Source: Ferruginibacter paludis
GTDB lineage: Bacteria; Bacteroidota; Bacteroidia; Chitinophagales; Chitinophagaceae
DNA: 64,000 bases
Assembly (NCBI RefSeq): GCF_030409685.1
Contig: NZ_JAUFQJ010000024.1
Coordinates: 372,001-436,000 of the forward strand
Direction of reading: 5' to 3'
The notes beneath the pieces were generated by a model, which was not told where the DNA came from, ran no database searches, and saw nothing but the letters and a program-made list of their open reading frames with translations. Made by a program: the position numbers and the translations under genes. Shown piece after piece: positions 63,872 to 64,000 of this stretch. The stretch's first letter is position 1. Each line of letters begins with the position of its first letter.

Positions 63872-64000
63872 TTAGTTTTTAATTTGGCCTAATCTGTTAT
63901 AAAAATCATCAATCGACATTTTTAAAGATTCATTATAGACATCAAAAATATCCAGGGTTACTATCACTTCATTTTTCTTCTTATTAATGCAAACCTTATA
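63872..64000 (-). CDS. C-terminal fragment of an unidentified gene at the window edge
   Basis: The minus strand is open from the last base to a TAA at 63872-63874, encoding 42 residues ending SIDDFYNRLGQIKN. The residue mix (charged, alternating) looks coding and the frame is uninterrupted in AT-rich DNA. Family unknown; could be a further defence-island gene, convergent with the TIR gene. Confidence 0.55.
   Translation of the reverse strand, partial: YKVCINKKKNEVIVTLDIFDVYNESLKMSIDDFYNRLGQIKN

Overview
The window looks like chromosome from a Bacteroidota bacterium, probably family Chitinophagaceae. The pointers are: OMP_b-brl_3-type outer-membrane barrels with carboxypeptidase-regulatory N-termini, DUF5686 and DUF5723 surface proteins, a probable type IX sorting tail, a GxxExxY protein, LytS/LytTR-type two-component genes, CHASE3/multi-PAS kinases, few clear Shine-Dalgarno sites, and promoters resembling the Bacteroidota -7 box TAnnTTTG. 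I see no rRNA, tRNA, CRISPR array, complete insertion sequence or prophage.

Layout. 0-3.3 kb: TolC and HlyD-type export genes ending in a strong terminator. 3.4-5.8 kb: an outer-membrane barrel. 5.8-8.0 kb (minus): a sugar-kinase/RapZ fusion and a MurU-like nucleotidyltransferase, probably amino-sugar or cell-wall recycling. 8.2-10.5 kb: secreted SGNH hydrolase and esterase. 10.8-16.1 kb: a xylose/xylan locus with AraC regulator, xylulokinase, xylose isomerase and a secreted GH43 enzyme, the last flanked by hairpin-rich repeats. 16.4-24 kb: peptidase E, transglutaminase-like protein, DUF1080 protein, Crp/Fnr regulator, pirin, pseudo-receiver, GMC oxidoreductase, DUF695/RraB-like protein. 24-35 kb (minus): DUF5686 protein, then SDR, outer-membrane factor, RND pump, adaptor and TetR repressor, the last two with palindromic operators. 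35-40.3 kb: GxxExxY gene inside its own repeats, a barrel protein, and a divergent LytS/LytTR pair. 40.3-48.6 kb: nitroreductase, a cation/proton antiporter broken by two one-base deletions, and a huge multi-PAS histidine kinase that has lost its ATPase domain; three copies of an intergenic module punctuate this stretch. 48.8-58.9 kb: M81 metallopeptidase, ABC-2 exporter, DUF5723-OmpA protein, zinc-fingerless Fpg/Nei glycosylase, M1 aminopeptidase.

59.2-64 kb is visibly more AT-rich and holds a probable anti-phage island. It has a three-gene ABC-three-component (ABC-3C) system (Mrr-like nuclease effector, small middle component, Rad50-like ATPase with a CPxC hook), followed by a TIR-domain protein and the C-terminus of an unidentified gene on the opposite strand.

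The most striking unexplained structures are non-coding: the three-copy terminator-linked module at 40-44.6 kb, the GGTGGGTCACCC hairpin element either side of GH43 (one copy bounded by a duplicated pepE 3' end), and a ~145-bp repeat present in opposite orientations at 29.3 and 56.7 kb.
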